From Shimazuella soli (lineage in GTDB: Bacteria > Bacillota > Bacilli > Thermoactinomycetales > Thermoactinomycetaceae): a DNA stretch of 64,000 bases. The stretch covers positions 730,269-794,268 of the forward strand of contig NZ_JAKWBN010000001.1 of assembly GCF_022511585.1 (NCBI RefSeq). The letters run 5' to 3'. The notes below the pieces were generated by a model. It was not told the origin of the DNA. It did no database searches and saw only the letters and a program-made list of their open reading frames with translations. Positions 56,550-63,765 of this stretch are shown in pieces. A program made the translations under genes and the position numbers. The stretch's first letter is position 1; the number at the start of each line of letters is the position of its first letter.

Positions 56550-57055
56550 TCGGGAGTATCTTACTACTTCTCGCTACTACTGGCATTGGGTTTGTCTTCG
56601 CCGGGAAATTAGCTGCCAGACCAAAACAAATTCGACGCTTGATCCATGCATTAGCTATTTTAGAAACAGAGATAGGATATGGAAGTAGAAATTTGGCTAC
56701 TGCTTGCAGTCATATTGGGAAGCGAAATCTAGAGAACATCAGTGAACTGTTTCATCAAATGTCGCTGCGTCTTACCACGATGGATGGGGCGGCAACATAT
56801 GAATGTTTGAAGTTAGCTGTGCAAGATTGGTGGCCTACTACTGCAATGAAATCGAGTGAGAAAGAAGTGTTTTTGCAGTTTTGTAAGACATTAGGAAAAT
56901 CGGATCGTCATGATCAACTTGCTCATCTAGCTCTGGTAAAACAAAACCTGCAAGTAGAAGAACAAAAAGCTAGAGAGGAGCAGATCCAGTATGAAAAGAT
57001 GGTTCGAACTTTAGGTGTCCTTACAGGAGCGCTCCTGATAATTCTGCTGTACTAG
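56537..57055 (+). CDS. spoIIIAB: Stage III sporulation protein AB
   Basis: This is a 172-residue protein, near the 171 of B. subtilis, with an N-terminal helix (LKLIGSILLLLATTGIGFVFAG), a helical body resembling GspF-type secretion proteins (RRLIHALAILETEIGYG) and a C-terminal helix (LGVLTGALLIILLY). GTG 56537 has CGGAG six bases upstream and gives the family start MLKLIG; the ATG at 56513 would add unrelated residues. It overlaps spoIIIAA. Confidence 0.93.
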   Translation: MLKLIGSILLLLATTGIGFVFAGKLAARPKQIRRLIHALAILETEIGYGSRNLATACSHIGKRNLENISELFHQMSLRLTTMDGAATYECLKLAVQDWWPTTAMKSSEKEVFLQFCKTLGKSDRHDQLAHLALVKQNLQVEEQKAREEQIQYEKMVRTLGVLTGALLIILLY

Positions 57056-57067
57056 GAGAGGGTCCGA

Positions 57068-57274
57068 ATGCCTTATAATGTCGATACAGTTTTTCAAATA
57101 GCTGGAATCGGAATTATCGTCGCTATGATACACACTGTCTTGAAACAGATGGGTAAAGAAGATTTTGCTCATTGGGTAACATTGTTTGGTTTTGGTGTGG
57201 TGCTTTTTATGATTGTCATGTTGTTACAAGATTTATTTACCACGATAAAAAATGTCTTCCTGTTCCGATCGTGA
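57068..57274 (+). CDS. spoIIIAC: Stage III sporulation protein AC
   Basis: This is a 68-residue protein, the same length as in B. subtilis, with two membrane helices (IAGIGIIVAMIHTVLKQMG and WVTLFGFGVVLFMIVMLLQDLF). AGGAGAGGGT lies before ATG 57068. It is 12 bases after spoIIIAB and closely followed by spoIIIAD. It is part of the channel base together with AD. Confidence 0.93.
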   Translation: MPYNVDTVFQIAGIGIIVAMIHTVLKQMGKEDFAHWVTLFGFGVVLFMIVMLLQDLFTTIKNVFLFRS

Positions 57275-57290
57275 AGAGGGGGAGGTCTGC

Positions 57291-57680
57291 TTGGAGATAA
57301 TCCAGGTTGTGGGACTTGGGTTAATTGCCACCTTCTTGGTATTGATCATCAAAGAACAAAAACCTGTCTTCGCCTTTCTTTTAGCTACTTTTACGGGCAT
57401 CATTATTTTCATCGCTTTGGCTGGGAAAATAGCAGAAGTAATAAAAATTTTAGAACATTTGGCCGTACAAGCTCATGTGAACCAATTATTTTTGACGACA
57501 ATCTTAAAGATTATTGGCATTGCGTATATCACTGAGTTTGGAGCGCAAGTGACACGAGATGCAGGTCAAGGTTCGATTGCTAGTAAGATTGAGTTATCCG
57601 GCAAGATATTAATTATGGTCATGGCAATTCCGATTATCACTGTCATTATCGAAACAGTAATGCAGGTTTTACCAACATGA
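57291..57680 (+). CDS. spoIIIAD: Stage III sporulation protein AD
   Basis: This is a 129-residue membrane protein with four hydrophobic segments (QVVGLGLIATFLVLIIKEQKP, FAFLLATFTGIIIFIALAGKI) and the conserved LKIIGIAYITEFGAQVTRDAGQGSIASKIELSGKILIMVMA part. The start is TTG 57291 with GGGGGAGG five bases upstream; the longer frame from 57252 overlaps spoIIIAC and lacks a site. Its stop overlaps the reading frame of spoIIIAE. Confidence 0.93.
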   Translation: MEIIQVVGLGLIATFLVLIIKEQKPVFAFLLATFTGIIIFIALAGKIAEVIKILEHLAVQAHVNQLFLTTILKIIGIAYITEFGAQVTRDAGQGSIASKIELSGKILIMVMAIPIITVIIETVMQVLPT

Positions 57681-57691
57681 GGAGGATCGAT

Positions 57692-58882
57692 ATGGTAAAA
57701 ATGTTTCGCATCCTCCTACTCGTTGTTTTTTTTCTACATCTGGGTACCAGTATTGTTTTTGCAACGGAAAATGCACAAGCAACCGAAAGCAACGAAAATC
57801 TCATTCGCTCTCAACTCAATAAGATGCAGCTAGCAGAGGTAGAATCGTTTTGGTCGCAACTGCGTTCCAGTTATGGTCAATATTTTAAAGAAAAAGATTT
57901 ACCCAGTTTAATGGAGCTACTAACGAATCAAAAATCGTTTACGTGGAAAAGTGTGCTGATGGCCTTTGTGGAATATTTTTTTCATGAGGTTCTGCAAGGT
58001 GGAAAATTGTTGGGAAGTATCATTGTGCTGACTGTATTTAGCATGATTCTTGCAACTTTGCAGACTGCTTTCGAACGAAATCAAGTGAGCAAAGTAGCAT
58101 ATGCCATTGTTTTTATGGTGCTAATTGTATTAGCAGTAGATAGTTTTTCGGTTGCCGTCGCAGCTGCTAAGCATGCGATCGGTGGAATGGTTAATTTTAT
58201 GTTAGCGTTAATTCCACTGTTACTCGCACTACTGGCAACGATGGGAAATATCAGTTCAGTCACATTTTTTCACCCACTCATTATTTTTATGATTCATGTG
58301 ATTGGAACAGTAATTTATACCGTAGTGTTGCCTCTTCTTTTCTTTTCGACCATCTTGCATATTGTCAGCAGTCTTTCTGATAAATATAAGGTAAACCAGC
58401 TAGCAGATTTACTTCGCAAAGTAAGTGTAGGGGTTTTAGGGGTCTTGTTAACACTGTTTTTAGGAGTTTTATCTGTACAAGGTGCTACTACTGCTGTAAC
58501 AGATGGCATAACTGTGCGTACAGCAAAATATATTAGTGGTAACTTTGTCCCAGTAGTGGGACGAACAATTGCAGATGCGACAGATACGGTTGTGGGTGCA
58601 TCCTTGTTGGTGAAGAATAGTGTAGGACTAGCAGGAGTGATCATTTTATTATTGATCTGCGCTTTTCCAGCTTTAAAAGTCTTAACACTTAGTTTTATCT
58701 ATAACTTTTCAGCTGCAATCATGCAACCACTCGGGAATAGTCCGATCATTGCAAGTTTAACGACGATTGGCCGAACTTTGCTCTATGTGTTTGCAGCGCT
58801 AGCAGCAGTAGGATTGATGTTTTTCCTAGCAATAACTATTGTGATCACTTCTGGAAATTTGTCCATGATGATAAGGGGGTAA
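57692..58882 (+). CDS. spoIIIAE: Stage III sporulation protein AE
   Basis: This is a 396-residue polytopic membrane protein with an N-terminal signal-like helix (FRILLLVVFFLHLGTSIVFA), a polar domain to about residue 90, then six to eight helices including LLGSIIVLTVFSMILATLQTAFE and TATVTDGITVRTAKYISGNFVPVVG-type sequence before the C-terminal helices. ATG 57692 has AGGAGG six bases upstream. It is one of the integral parts of the SpoIIIA complex. Confidence 0.94.
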   Translation: MVKMFRILLLVVFFLHLGTSIVFATENAQATESNENLIRSQLNKMQLAEVESFWSQLRSSYGQYFKEKDLPSLMELLTNQKSFTWKSVLMAFVEYFFHEVLQGGKLLGSIIVLTVFSMILATLQTAFERNQVSKVAYAIVFMVLIVLAVDSFSVAVAAAKHAIGGMVNFMLALIPLLLALLATMGNISSVTFFHPLIIFMIHVIGTVIYTVVLPLLFFSTILHIVSSLSDKYKVNQLADLLRKVSVGVLGVLLTLFLGVLSVQGATTAVTDGITVRTAKYISGNFVPVVGRTIADATDTVVGASLLVKNSVGLAGVIILLLICAFPALKVLTLSFIYNFSAAIMQPLGNSPIIASLTTIGRTLLYVFAALAAVGLMFFLAITIVITSGNLSMMIRG

Positions 58883-58886
58883 GGTG

Positions 58887-59507
58887 ATGGAGTGGATGAG
58901 TGATTGGATCAGACAAATTATTTTGATCATATTTATCGCTACCTTTATCGACTTACTTCTCCCGAGTTCATCCTTGGAGCGTTATGTCAAATTGATCATG
59001 GGTTTAATCATCATTGTTTCGATTCTTCAACCCGTCTTACAATTAGTACTCCATGAAGATAAATGGTTGAAGGTTTCGACATTACTAGCTCCTGCCTTAG
59101 ATATGGATCAGTATACGTCTTTGAGAAAAATTCAGGAAAACAGTTCAGAGTTAACTCGTGTACAACAAGAAGCCATAAAGCAACAATTTCAAAGCTCTAT
59201 TACCTCTTGGATTGAAAAGCAAGTAGCACAAAAATATCACGTAAAGGTGGTGAGCGCCAAAGTAATTGCAAATATAGACCAAGAGACACCCGTTATTCAA
59301 AAAATCGAAGTAAAAGGTGTAAAAACTGGGGAATCGCCCGCTTCAGAAGTCGTAAAATCGATTGAGCCTATTGAAATTAGCCGAGATATGAAAAAAGAAG
59401 AAATGTCAAAACAAGATGCAAAAGTCCAGCAAGAGATCCAATATTTTATCGGGAGTGCTTGGAATATTGATACCAAACAGGTTGCGGTGCAAATTCAATG
59501 CAAGTAG
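58887..59507 (+). CDS. spoIIIAF: Stage III sporulation protein AF
   Basis: This is a 206-residue protein with two N-terminal helices (IRQIILIIFIATFIDLLLPSSSLERYVKLIMGLIIIVSILQPV) containing the family motif DLLLPSSxLxRYVK, and a soluble C-terminal ring-building-motif-like domain. ATG 58887 follows AAGGGGGTAAGG; GTG 58884 and ATG 58896 are alternatives. It lies four bases after spoIIIAE. The related RBM domains form rings in SpoIIIAF/AG/AH. Confidence 0.92.
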   Translation: MEWMSDWIRQIILIIFIATFIDLLLPSSSLERYVKLIMGLIIIVSILQPVLQLVLHEDKWLKVSTLLAPALDMDQYTSLRKIQENSSELTRVQQEAIKQQFQSSITSWIEKQVAQKYHVKVVSAKVIANIDQETPVIQKIEVKGVKTGESPASEVVKSIEPIEISRDMKKEEMSKQDAKVQQEIQYFIGSAWNIDTKQVAVQIQCK

Positions 59508-59518
59508 GAGTGAAGGAC

Positions 59519-60100
59519 ATGCTCCAAAAGTGGTTACCAAAGCAAAAAAAGTGGCATTACCTCATTTTAGTTGGGTGTGTAGGAGCTGGTATTCTTCTCT
59601 TTTCTTCGTTCCTAACTACTCAAGAAGAAGATGCAATTTCAAATCCGCTGTCAACAGGTAAGACTTCAGTCAAACCTACCAATGGACTGAAACAGAATGG
59701 GATGCAAGATTATGAGGAACAGTTTGAGTCAGAACTCTCTGCCATTTTGAGCAAAGTAGTTGGGGTAAGTGATGTATCTGTAGTCGTAAACCTTGATTCT
59801 ACCGAAGAAGAAGTAGTTCAATCGGATACGCGGGAATCAGAGCAAACAACAAATGAAGCAGATACAAAAGGTGGATCTCGATCCGTGAATCAAAACAATG
59901 TAGACAAAAAAACTTCTGTTTATCGGACAAACCAAGGAGAGCAGCCAATTGTGATCAAACGACTTAAACCACGAGTAAGAGGGGTGCTTGTAGTAGCTCG
60001 AGGTGTGGAAAATCTGCAAGTACGAGCATTGGTAATCGAAGCAGTGCAGCGTATATTAGATGTTCCATCGTATCGAATATCTGTTTTACCAAGAGGTTAA
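59519..60100 (+). CDS. spoIIIAG: Stage III sporulation protein AG
   Basis: This is a 193-residue protein with one N-terminal helix (HYLILVGCVGAGILLFSSFL) and a ring-building domain split by a low-complexity Asn/Thr/Glu insert (residues about 105-140), as in B. subtilis SpoIIIAG, where it forms a large 30-subunit ring. Conserved parts are EQFESELSAILSKVVGVSDVSVVVNLDSTEE and PRVRGVLVVARGVENLQVRALVIEAVQRILDVPSYRISV. ATG 59519 has AGGAG eight bases upstream. Confidence 0.93.
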   Translation: MLQKWLPKQKKWHYLILVGCVGAGILLFSSFLTTQEEDAISNPLSTGKTSVKPTNGLKQNGMQDYEEQFESELSAILSKVVGVSDVSVVVNLDSTEEEVVQSDTRESEQTTNEADTKGGSRSVNQNNVDKKTSVYRTNQGEQPIVIKRLKPRVRGVLVVARGVENLQVRALVIEAVQRILDVPSYRISVLPRG

Positions 60101-60113
60101 GGAGGAATAGATA

Positions 60114-60674
60114 ATGACAATGAATCGTCAAACCATGTGGTTGGTAACCATGTTGACACTGATGGTAGTATTATCTGCTTACTATATTGTGACTGGTCCA
60201 GATCAACCAGCAGGTCCCGCAATCCAGAGTATTGATGAGATGGGGAACGTGAAAAGCGATCAAGTGCAAGTGGATATCAAATCATTGGAAAAACCAGTAG
60301 CAGTGAAAAAAGAGACAAGTGAAGCAAGTGATTATTTTGTCAGTTATCACATGCAACGAAATGCAACACGAGAAAAACAATTAGAAGGTTACTACCAAGT
60401 TCTGATGAACCCTACCTCTACAAAACAAGAACTAGAGACAGCAAACGCCAAAATCGAGGCGATGAACAAGTTAGATAAAGCAGAGACCACTCTAGAAGAA
60501 CAAATAAGAGAAGCAGGATTTCAAGATGTGGTTGTAATGCAAGAAAATGACCATGTCAATATTATCGTTCAAAGCAAAGATTTGAGTCGCAAGAAGGCAG
60601 TAGAAATCATCACAATGGCTCAAAAACAAATGCAAGTAGCTGCTAGCCAAATATCCGTAGCCTATAAAGCGTAA
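60114..60674 (+). CDS. spoIIIAH: Stage III sporulation protein AH
   Basis: SpoIIIAH is the mother-cell protein that binds forespore SpoIIQ and forms the channel ring. The 186-residue protein has an N-terminal helix (TMWLVTMLTLMVVLSAYYIVTG), a helical linker with SYHMQRNATREKQLEGYYQVL, and the ring-building domain (LEEQIREAGFQDVVVMQENDHVNIIVQSKDLSRKKAVEIITMA). AAGGAGG precedes ATG 60114 by eight bases. It closes the operon, and a terminator follows at once. Confidence 0.94.
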   Translation: MTMNRQTMWLVTMLTLMVVLSAYYIVTGPDQPAGPAIQSIDEMGNVKSDQVQVDIKSLEKPVAVKKETSEASDYFVSYHMQRNATREKQLEGYYQVLMNPTSTKQELETANAKIEAMNKLDKAETTLEEQIREAGFQDVVVMQENDHVNIIVQSKDLSRKKAVEIITMAQKQMQVAASQISVAYKA

Positions 60675-60702
60675 GAAGCGTTGCCCATAACGCTTCTTTT
60701 TT
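60673..60702 (+). terminator. Terminator of the spoIIIA operon
   Basis: The perfect 10-bp stem AAGAAGCGTT/AACGCTTCTT with a 6-base loop is followed by TTTT. The accB-accC genes that follow in Bacillus are absent. Confidence 0.85.
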
Positions 60703-60853
60703 CATACATTTTTTACCTAATGCTTCGTTTTTTTACTCAACTAACAAATTGGAGGTCTTCCGTATAATGAGACTTAATTTTCATAATTTATTATCTCCGT
60801 AAATGGGAATATATAGTATTATAGTAGTAGTATATGTGTGAAGGAGGGAAGCT

Positions 60854-61807
60854 ATGGAGGAGAAAAAGGATTCGATGAATAAATCATCAAATGATAAGTT
60901 AGCCAAATGGTTGAAGTTAACATCACTTGGTCTCATCTGTACGATTGGCGGCATTGTCATTTACCAGTATACTCAGACCTATGCCCAATCTTCTACAGTT
61001 AAGCCGCAAATACAAACGAACTTAGTTGAAAGTCCTGTTGTTTCCAAAGATGTGAAGAAGGAGATAATGGATAGTCTTCCATCACAAAGTGTAGAGAAGG
61101 AATTGGACGCAGGTCCTATATCTTACGAAGATACCGAACAACCATCTAGCAATGGTAATCAAGCTTCGATACCAGAGCCAAATAATCAAAGCTCAGAAAA
61201 AGTAGGACCAACATCAAATTCTTCTACAGCGACCTCTTCTAAACAAGCATCAACACCCGATGTAAAACCAGGGGGCTATGCAAAGAGCATTGTACCTAAA
61301 ACAAAACCAAAGCACTCAACTTCTAAACCAAACCCAAAATCGAAACTAAAACCAGAACCGAAACCGAAACCAAAGCCGAAACCAAAACCAGAACCAAAGC
61401 CAGAACCGAAACCAAAACCAGAACCAAAACCGAAACCAACACCTAAGCCAAAACCGAAACCAAAACCAAAACCAGAACCAAAGCCGAAACCGAAACAAAA
61501 AAAATCTTGCGTTACATTATATGAGGATATTCATTTTAAAGGTTCATCGATAACATTTTGTTCAAATGATAAAACTCTTGTGAACAACAAAAGTAAACAT
61601 TTGAAATATGGCAAAAAGAATTGGAATGATGTTGCATCTTCCATTAAAGTTTCAGGTAGTGGCAATGGAATCATTTTTTATCAGGATATCAAATTCGGTG
61701 GACGCAGCTGGAAGTTGAAACCAGGAGAAAAATTGTCTAATCTTACTAAGTACAAGCTTGGTAAAGGCACATGGAATGATGTTATCTCATCCATTGAGAT
61801 TTTATAA
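60854..61807 (+). CDS. Membrane-anchored or secreted beta/gamma-crystallin protein with Pro-Lys spacer
   Basis: The 317-residue protein has four parts: a basic N-terminus and hydrophobic segment (about residues 22-42, possible cleavage after TYA), a Ser/Asn/Glu-rich linker, a (Pro-Lys/Glu) spacer of about 60 residues (155-215), and a C-terminal beta/gamma-crystallin domain (218-317). The domain has two Greek-key halves, [14 protein letters not shown] and [14 protein letters not shown], each closing with the calcium signature N/D-N/D-x-x-S/T-S: NDVASS (258-263) and NDVISS (308-313). Two cysteines near 218 and 233 could form a disulfide. AAGGAGGG precedes ATG 60854. A surface role is inferred. 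Confidence 0.82.
   Translation: MEEKKDSMNKSSNDKLAKWLKLTSLGLICTIGGIVIYQYTQTYAQSSTVKPQIQTNLVESPVVSKDVKKEIMDSLPSQSVEKELDAGPISYEDTEQPSSNGNQASIPEPNNQSSEKVGPTSNSSTATSSKQASTPDVKPGGYAKSIVPKTKPKHSTSKPNPKSKLKPEPKPKPKPKPKPEPKPEPKPKPEPKPKPTPKPKPKPKPKPEPKPKPKQKKSCVTLYEDIHFKGSSITFCSNDKTLVNNKSKHLKYGKKNWNDVASSIKVSGSGNGIIFYQDIKFGGRSWKLKPGEKLSNLTKYKLGKGTWNDVISSIEIL
61340..61502 (+). repeat. Low-complexity Pro-Lys/Glu coding repeat
   Basis: Imperfect copies of a 6-base unit (AAACCA/AAGCCG/GAACCG) encode the Pro-Lys/Glu spacer of the crystallin-type protein. It is probably variable in length between strains. Confidence 0.8.
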
Positions 61808-61817
61808 GATTTACAAT

Positions 61818-61857
61818 AAAAAAATCCGATCTCTATTTTTAGGAGATCGGATTTTTT
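61818..61857. terminator. Bidirectional terminator after the crystallin-type gene
   Basis: The perfect stem AAAAAATCCGATCTC/GAGATCGGATTTTTT (15 bp) with a 9-base loop lies between convergent genes with T runs on both strands. Confidence 0.88.
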
Positions 61858-61858
61858 A

Positions 61859-62206
61859 CTACATTCCGCTTGTGTTCTTCATTCTTCGATAATGACAAAC
61901 AGTTTGTCCATTTTCAAATTTGATCGTCATTTGATTGTTTTTCATTTGAATATCAAGATTCTCCTCACGCTTACCCGCAGTAAACTTATATTTGTTTTTA
62001 CCTATTTCTTCATAAGTAAAGTTGACCGGATGTAGATTGCTTGATTGGAAGGCATTCACTCGATTATCTTCTAGGAAAAAGATGGTATAAAAACAAGGAT
62101 CCTTTTTTTCAGACCAATTAACTACCCAGTTTCCTTCCAGGTTTGAGCTAGTACAACCTGTTATGAAACAAATGATGATCAATAGAGCCAGTGTACAATT
62201 TTTGAT
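61859..62206 (-). CDS. Small lipoprotein, probable non-standard start codon
   Basis: The mature part (NLEGNWVVNWSEKKDPCFYTIFFLEDN...) is a lipocalin- or DUF-like beta protein of about 97 residues that I cannot assign. A lipobox ITGC is clear. The only standard start (TTG, 62182) leaves nine residues before the cysteine and no positive charge. Starting at ATC 62204-62206 gives a classic signal (I/M-KNCTLALLIIICFITGC) with GGAGG eight bases upstream. Either the gene uses ATC or the start codon was lost by mutation or misread. The coordinate given assumes ATC. Confidence 0.6.
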   Translation of the reverse strand: MKNCTLALLIIICFITGCTSSNLEGNWVVNWSEKKDPCFYTIFFLEDNRVNAFQSSNLHPVNFTYEEIGKNKYKFTAGKREENLDIQMKNNQMTIKFENGQTVCHYRRMKNTSGM

Positions 62207-62324
62207 AAATACCGCCTCCCATTTTTTGATGGATTAATTCTTCTATTTATACTTTGTCGGCTTATCCTACAATTCCTGCAATGCAACAAGCGCAAAATAG
62301 TTGAAAATATGCTTTTTTGAGATA

Positions 62325-62361
62325 AATATTCCTTGACAAGAATATTCCTGTTAGGTTATAT
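62325..62361 (+). promoter_or_regulatory. Sigma-A promoter with flanking direct repeat, SRPBCC gene
   Basis: TTGACA (62333-62338) and TTATAT (62356-62361) are separated by 17 bases. AATATTCCT occurs twice (62325-62333 and 62341-62349), around the -35 region, and could be an operator. Confidence 0.55.
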
Positions 62362-62429
62362 TTGATACAGAAGGAAATCAGTGATATTGGGTAAACTGAT
62401 AAGGAAAGAAAAAATATGGGAGGCAATGT

Positions 62430-62939
62430 ATGTCTAACAAAATGGTATCTAAAGTAGAAGGAAATGTACTGACATTAGAACGGGTTTTTGATGCACCACG
62501 GGAATTGGTATTTGAAGCATATTCGGAAGCAGAGCATTTAAAACAATGGTGGGGACCTCGTGGTTGGACGCTTACGGTTTGTAACATCGATTTTCGCCCA
62601 GGTGGTATTTGGCACTACTGTATGAAGTGTGAGGATAAAAATCAAGGTGATTTCTATGGGATGGAATCCTGGGGAAAAGCAGTATATGAAGATATCATAG
62701 CAGCGGAAAAAATTGTTTATACCGATTATTTCTCAGATGCAGAGGGAAATGAAGCAGAGGGCATGCCTTCCAGTAACATTACATTATTGTTTATCGAGCA
62801 AGATGGTAAAACAAAACTTGTGACCAAAGCAAAGTATGAAACACCTGAAGCATTGCAATCCGTTATCGATATGGGAATGGAGCAGGGTATTTCGGAGACC
62901 ATGGATCGCTTGGAAGAACATTTGCAAACACTATCTTAA
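62430..62939 (+). CDS. SRPBCC/AHSA1 domain protein
   Basis: This is a 169-residue START-like fold protein: LERVFDAPRELVFEAYSEAEHLKQWWGPRGWTLTVCNIDFRPGGIWHY is typical of the AHSA1 (activator of Hsp90 homologue) type of bacterial SRPBCC proteins, which bind hydrophobic ligands in a deep cavity. The end ISETMDRLEEHLQTL is the conserved C-terminal helix. The ligand is unknown. GGGAGG lies before ATG 62430. Such genes often pair with an ArsR regulator, but none adjoins this one. Confidence 0.87.
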   Translation: MSNKMVSKVEGNVLTLERVFDAPRELVFEAYSEAEHLKQWWGPRGWTLTVCNIDFRPGGIWHYCMKCEDKNQGDFYGMESWGKAVYEDIIAAEKIVYTDYFSDAEGNEAEGMPSSNITLLFIEQDGKTKLVTKAKYETPEALQSVIDMGMEQGISETMDRLEEHLQTLS

Positions 62940-62997
62940 TTGTTATGATTGTTTTGTTTTATAGTAAGACGGTATTTTTTAGAGAATAAAAAGCTTA

Positions 62998-63024
62998 AAA
63001 GACTCAAGATATCTTGAGTCTCTT
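62998..63024 (+). terminator. Palindromic hairpin after the SRPBCC gene
   Basis: The perfect 20-base palindrome from GACTCAAGAT to its complement (63001-63020), preceded by As and followed by TCTTT, can fold as a terminator. Nothing else is recognised between it and the Nudix gene. Confidence 0.6.
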
Positions 63025-63204
63025 TGTGATATTTTGGTACTAGACTCCTAACTTTCTGGATCACCTTCATTTTACAACTCCGCGTCCAGAACAAATAGAA
63101 CAGAGTGTCCGGCTATGGAATCATGCTTCAAAGTGAGATAGTGGACAGAATAGGCATAGTATTGGTAAAATAACCATTTATTAGCATTCTGGAGATGATG
63201 AAAA

Positions 63205-63666
63205 ATGAGTACAGAAAGATTCACAGCACCTGTAACCATCCATTTGTTTTTTATAAAAAATGAAGAAATACTTCTTCTTCGTCGTTATAACACAGGTTAT
63301 GAAGATGGAAACTATAGCGTGGTGGCAGGTCATCTGGACGGTGGGGAAACAGTTAAAGAGGCTGCTGTTCGCAAAGTGAAAGAAGAAGCTGGTGTAGATG
63401 TGACAGAGGAAGATGTTGAAGTTATTGGTGTTATGCATCGGAGAGAAGCAGATGAAAGAGTGGATTTCATTGCGGTTGTAAAAGATTGGAGTGGGGAAAT
63501 TCAAAATTTGGAACCACACAAATGTGATGATTTGCGATTCTTCCCTTTAAACAATTTGCCTTCTAATGTCATACCGTACATCTTAAGAGCTATTGAAAAT
63601 TATAAAGAGAATCGTTGGTTTGATAGTTTCGGTTGGAAAGAGAAGAAATTTGTGTTCCGTTCATAG
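63205..63666 (+). CDS. Nudix hydrolase with a substituted Nudix box
   Basis: This is a 153-residue Nudix-fold protein, similar to small NUDIX proteins that act on nucleoside diphosphate derivatives. The Nudix box starts at GHLDGGE (residues 42-48) and runs to EEAGV (60-64). In the consensus GX5EX7REUXEEXGU the Glu after Arg is replaced by Lys57 (RKVKEE). The metal-binding Glu60 and Glu61 remain. Activity may be altered. GGAG lies ten bases before ATG 63205. A hairpin follows. Confidence 0.85.
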   Translation: MSTERFTAPVTIHLFFIKNEEILLLRRYNTGYEDGNYSVVAGHLDGGETVKEAAVRKVKEEAGVDVTEEDVEVIGVMHRREADERVDFIAVVKDWSGEIQNLEPHKCDDLRFFPLNNLPSNVIPYILRAIENYKENRWFDSFGWKEKKFVFRS

Positions 63667-63694
63667 TACATAAAGGGAGGTTTATAAAAAATAC

Positions 63695-63731
63695 AAAAGA
63701 AGGAGCCCATTAAAAGAACTCTTTCTTTTTT
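63695..63731 (+). terminator. Terminator after the Nudix gene
   Basis: The stem AAAAGAAGGAG/CTCTTTCTTTT (one G-U pair) is followed by TT; it can also serve the convergent gene. Confidence 0.65.
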
Positions 63732-63765
63732 ATTATATAAAAGAGATTAGGACCATTTTAAATTC

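Noticed and set aside
61340-61502. Short tandem repeats that at first look could be taken for a CRISPR-like array.
   Set aside because: The unit is six bases with no spacers and is in frame with a Pro-Lys/Glu protein segment.
63030-63190. Possible gene remnant between the SRPBCC and Nudix genes.
   Set aside because: Short frames there carry stops and show no recognisable protein similarity.
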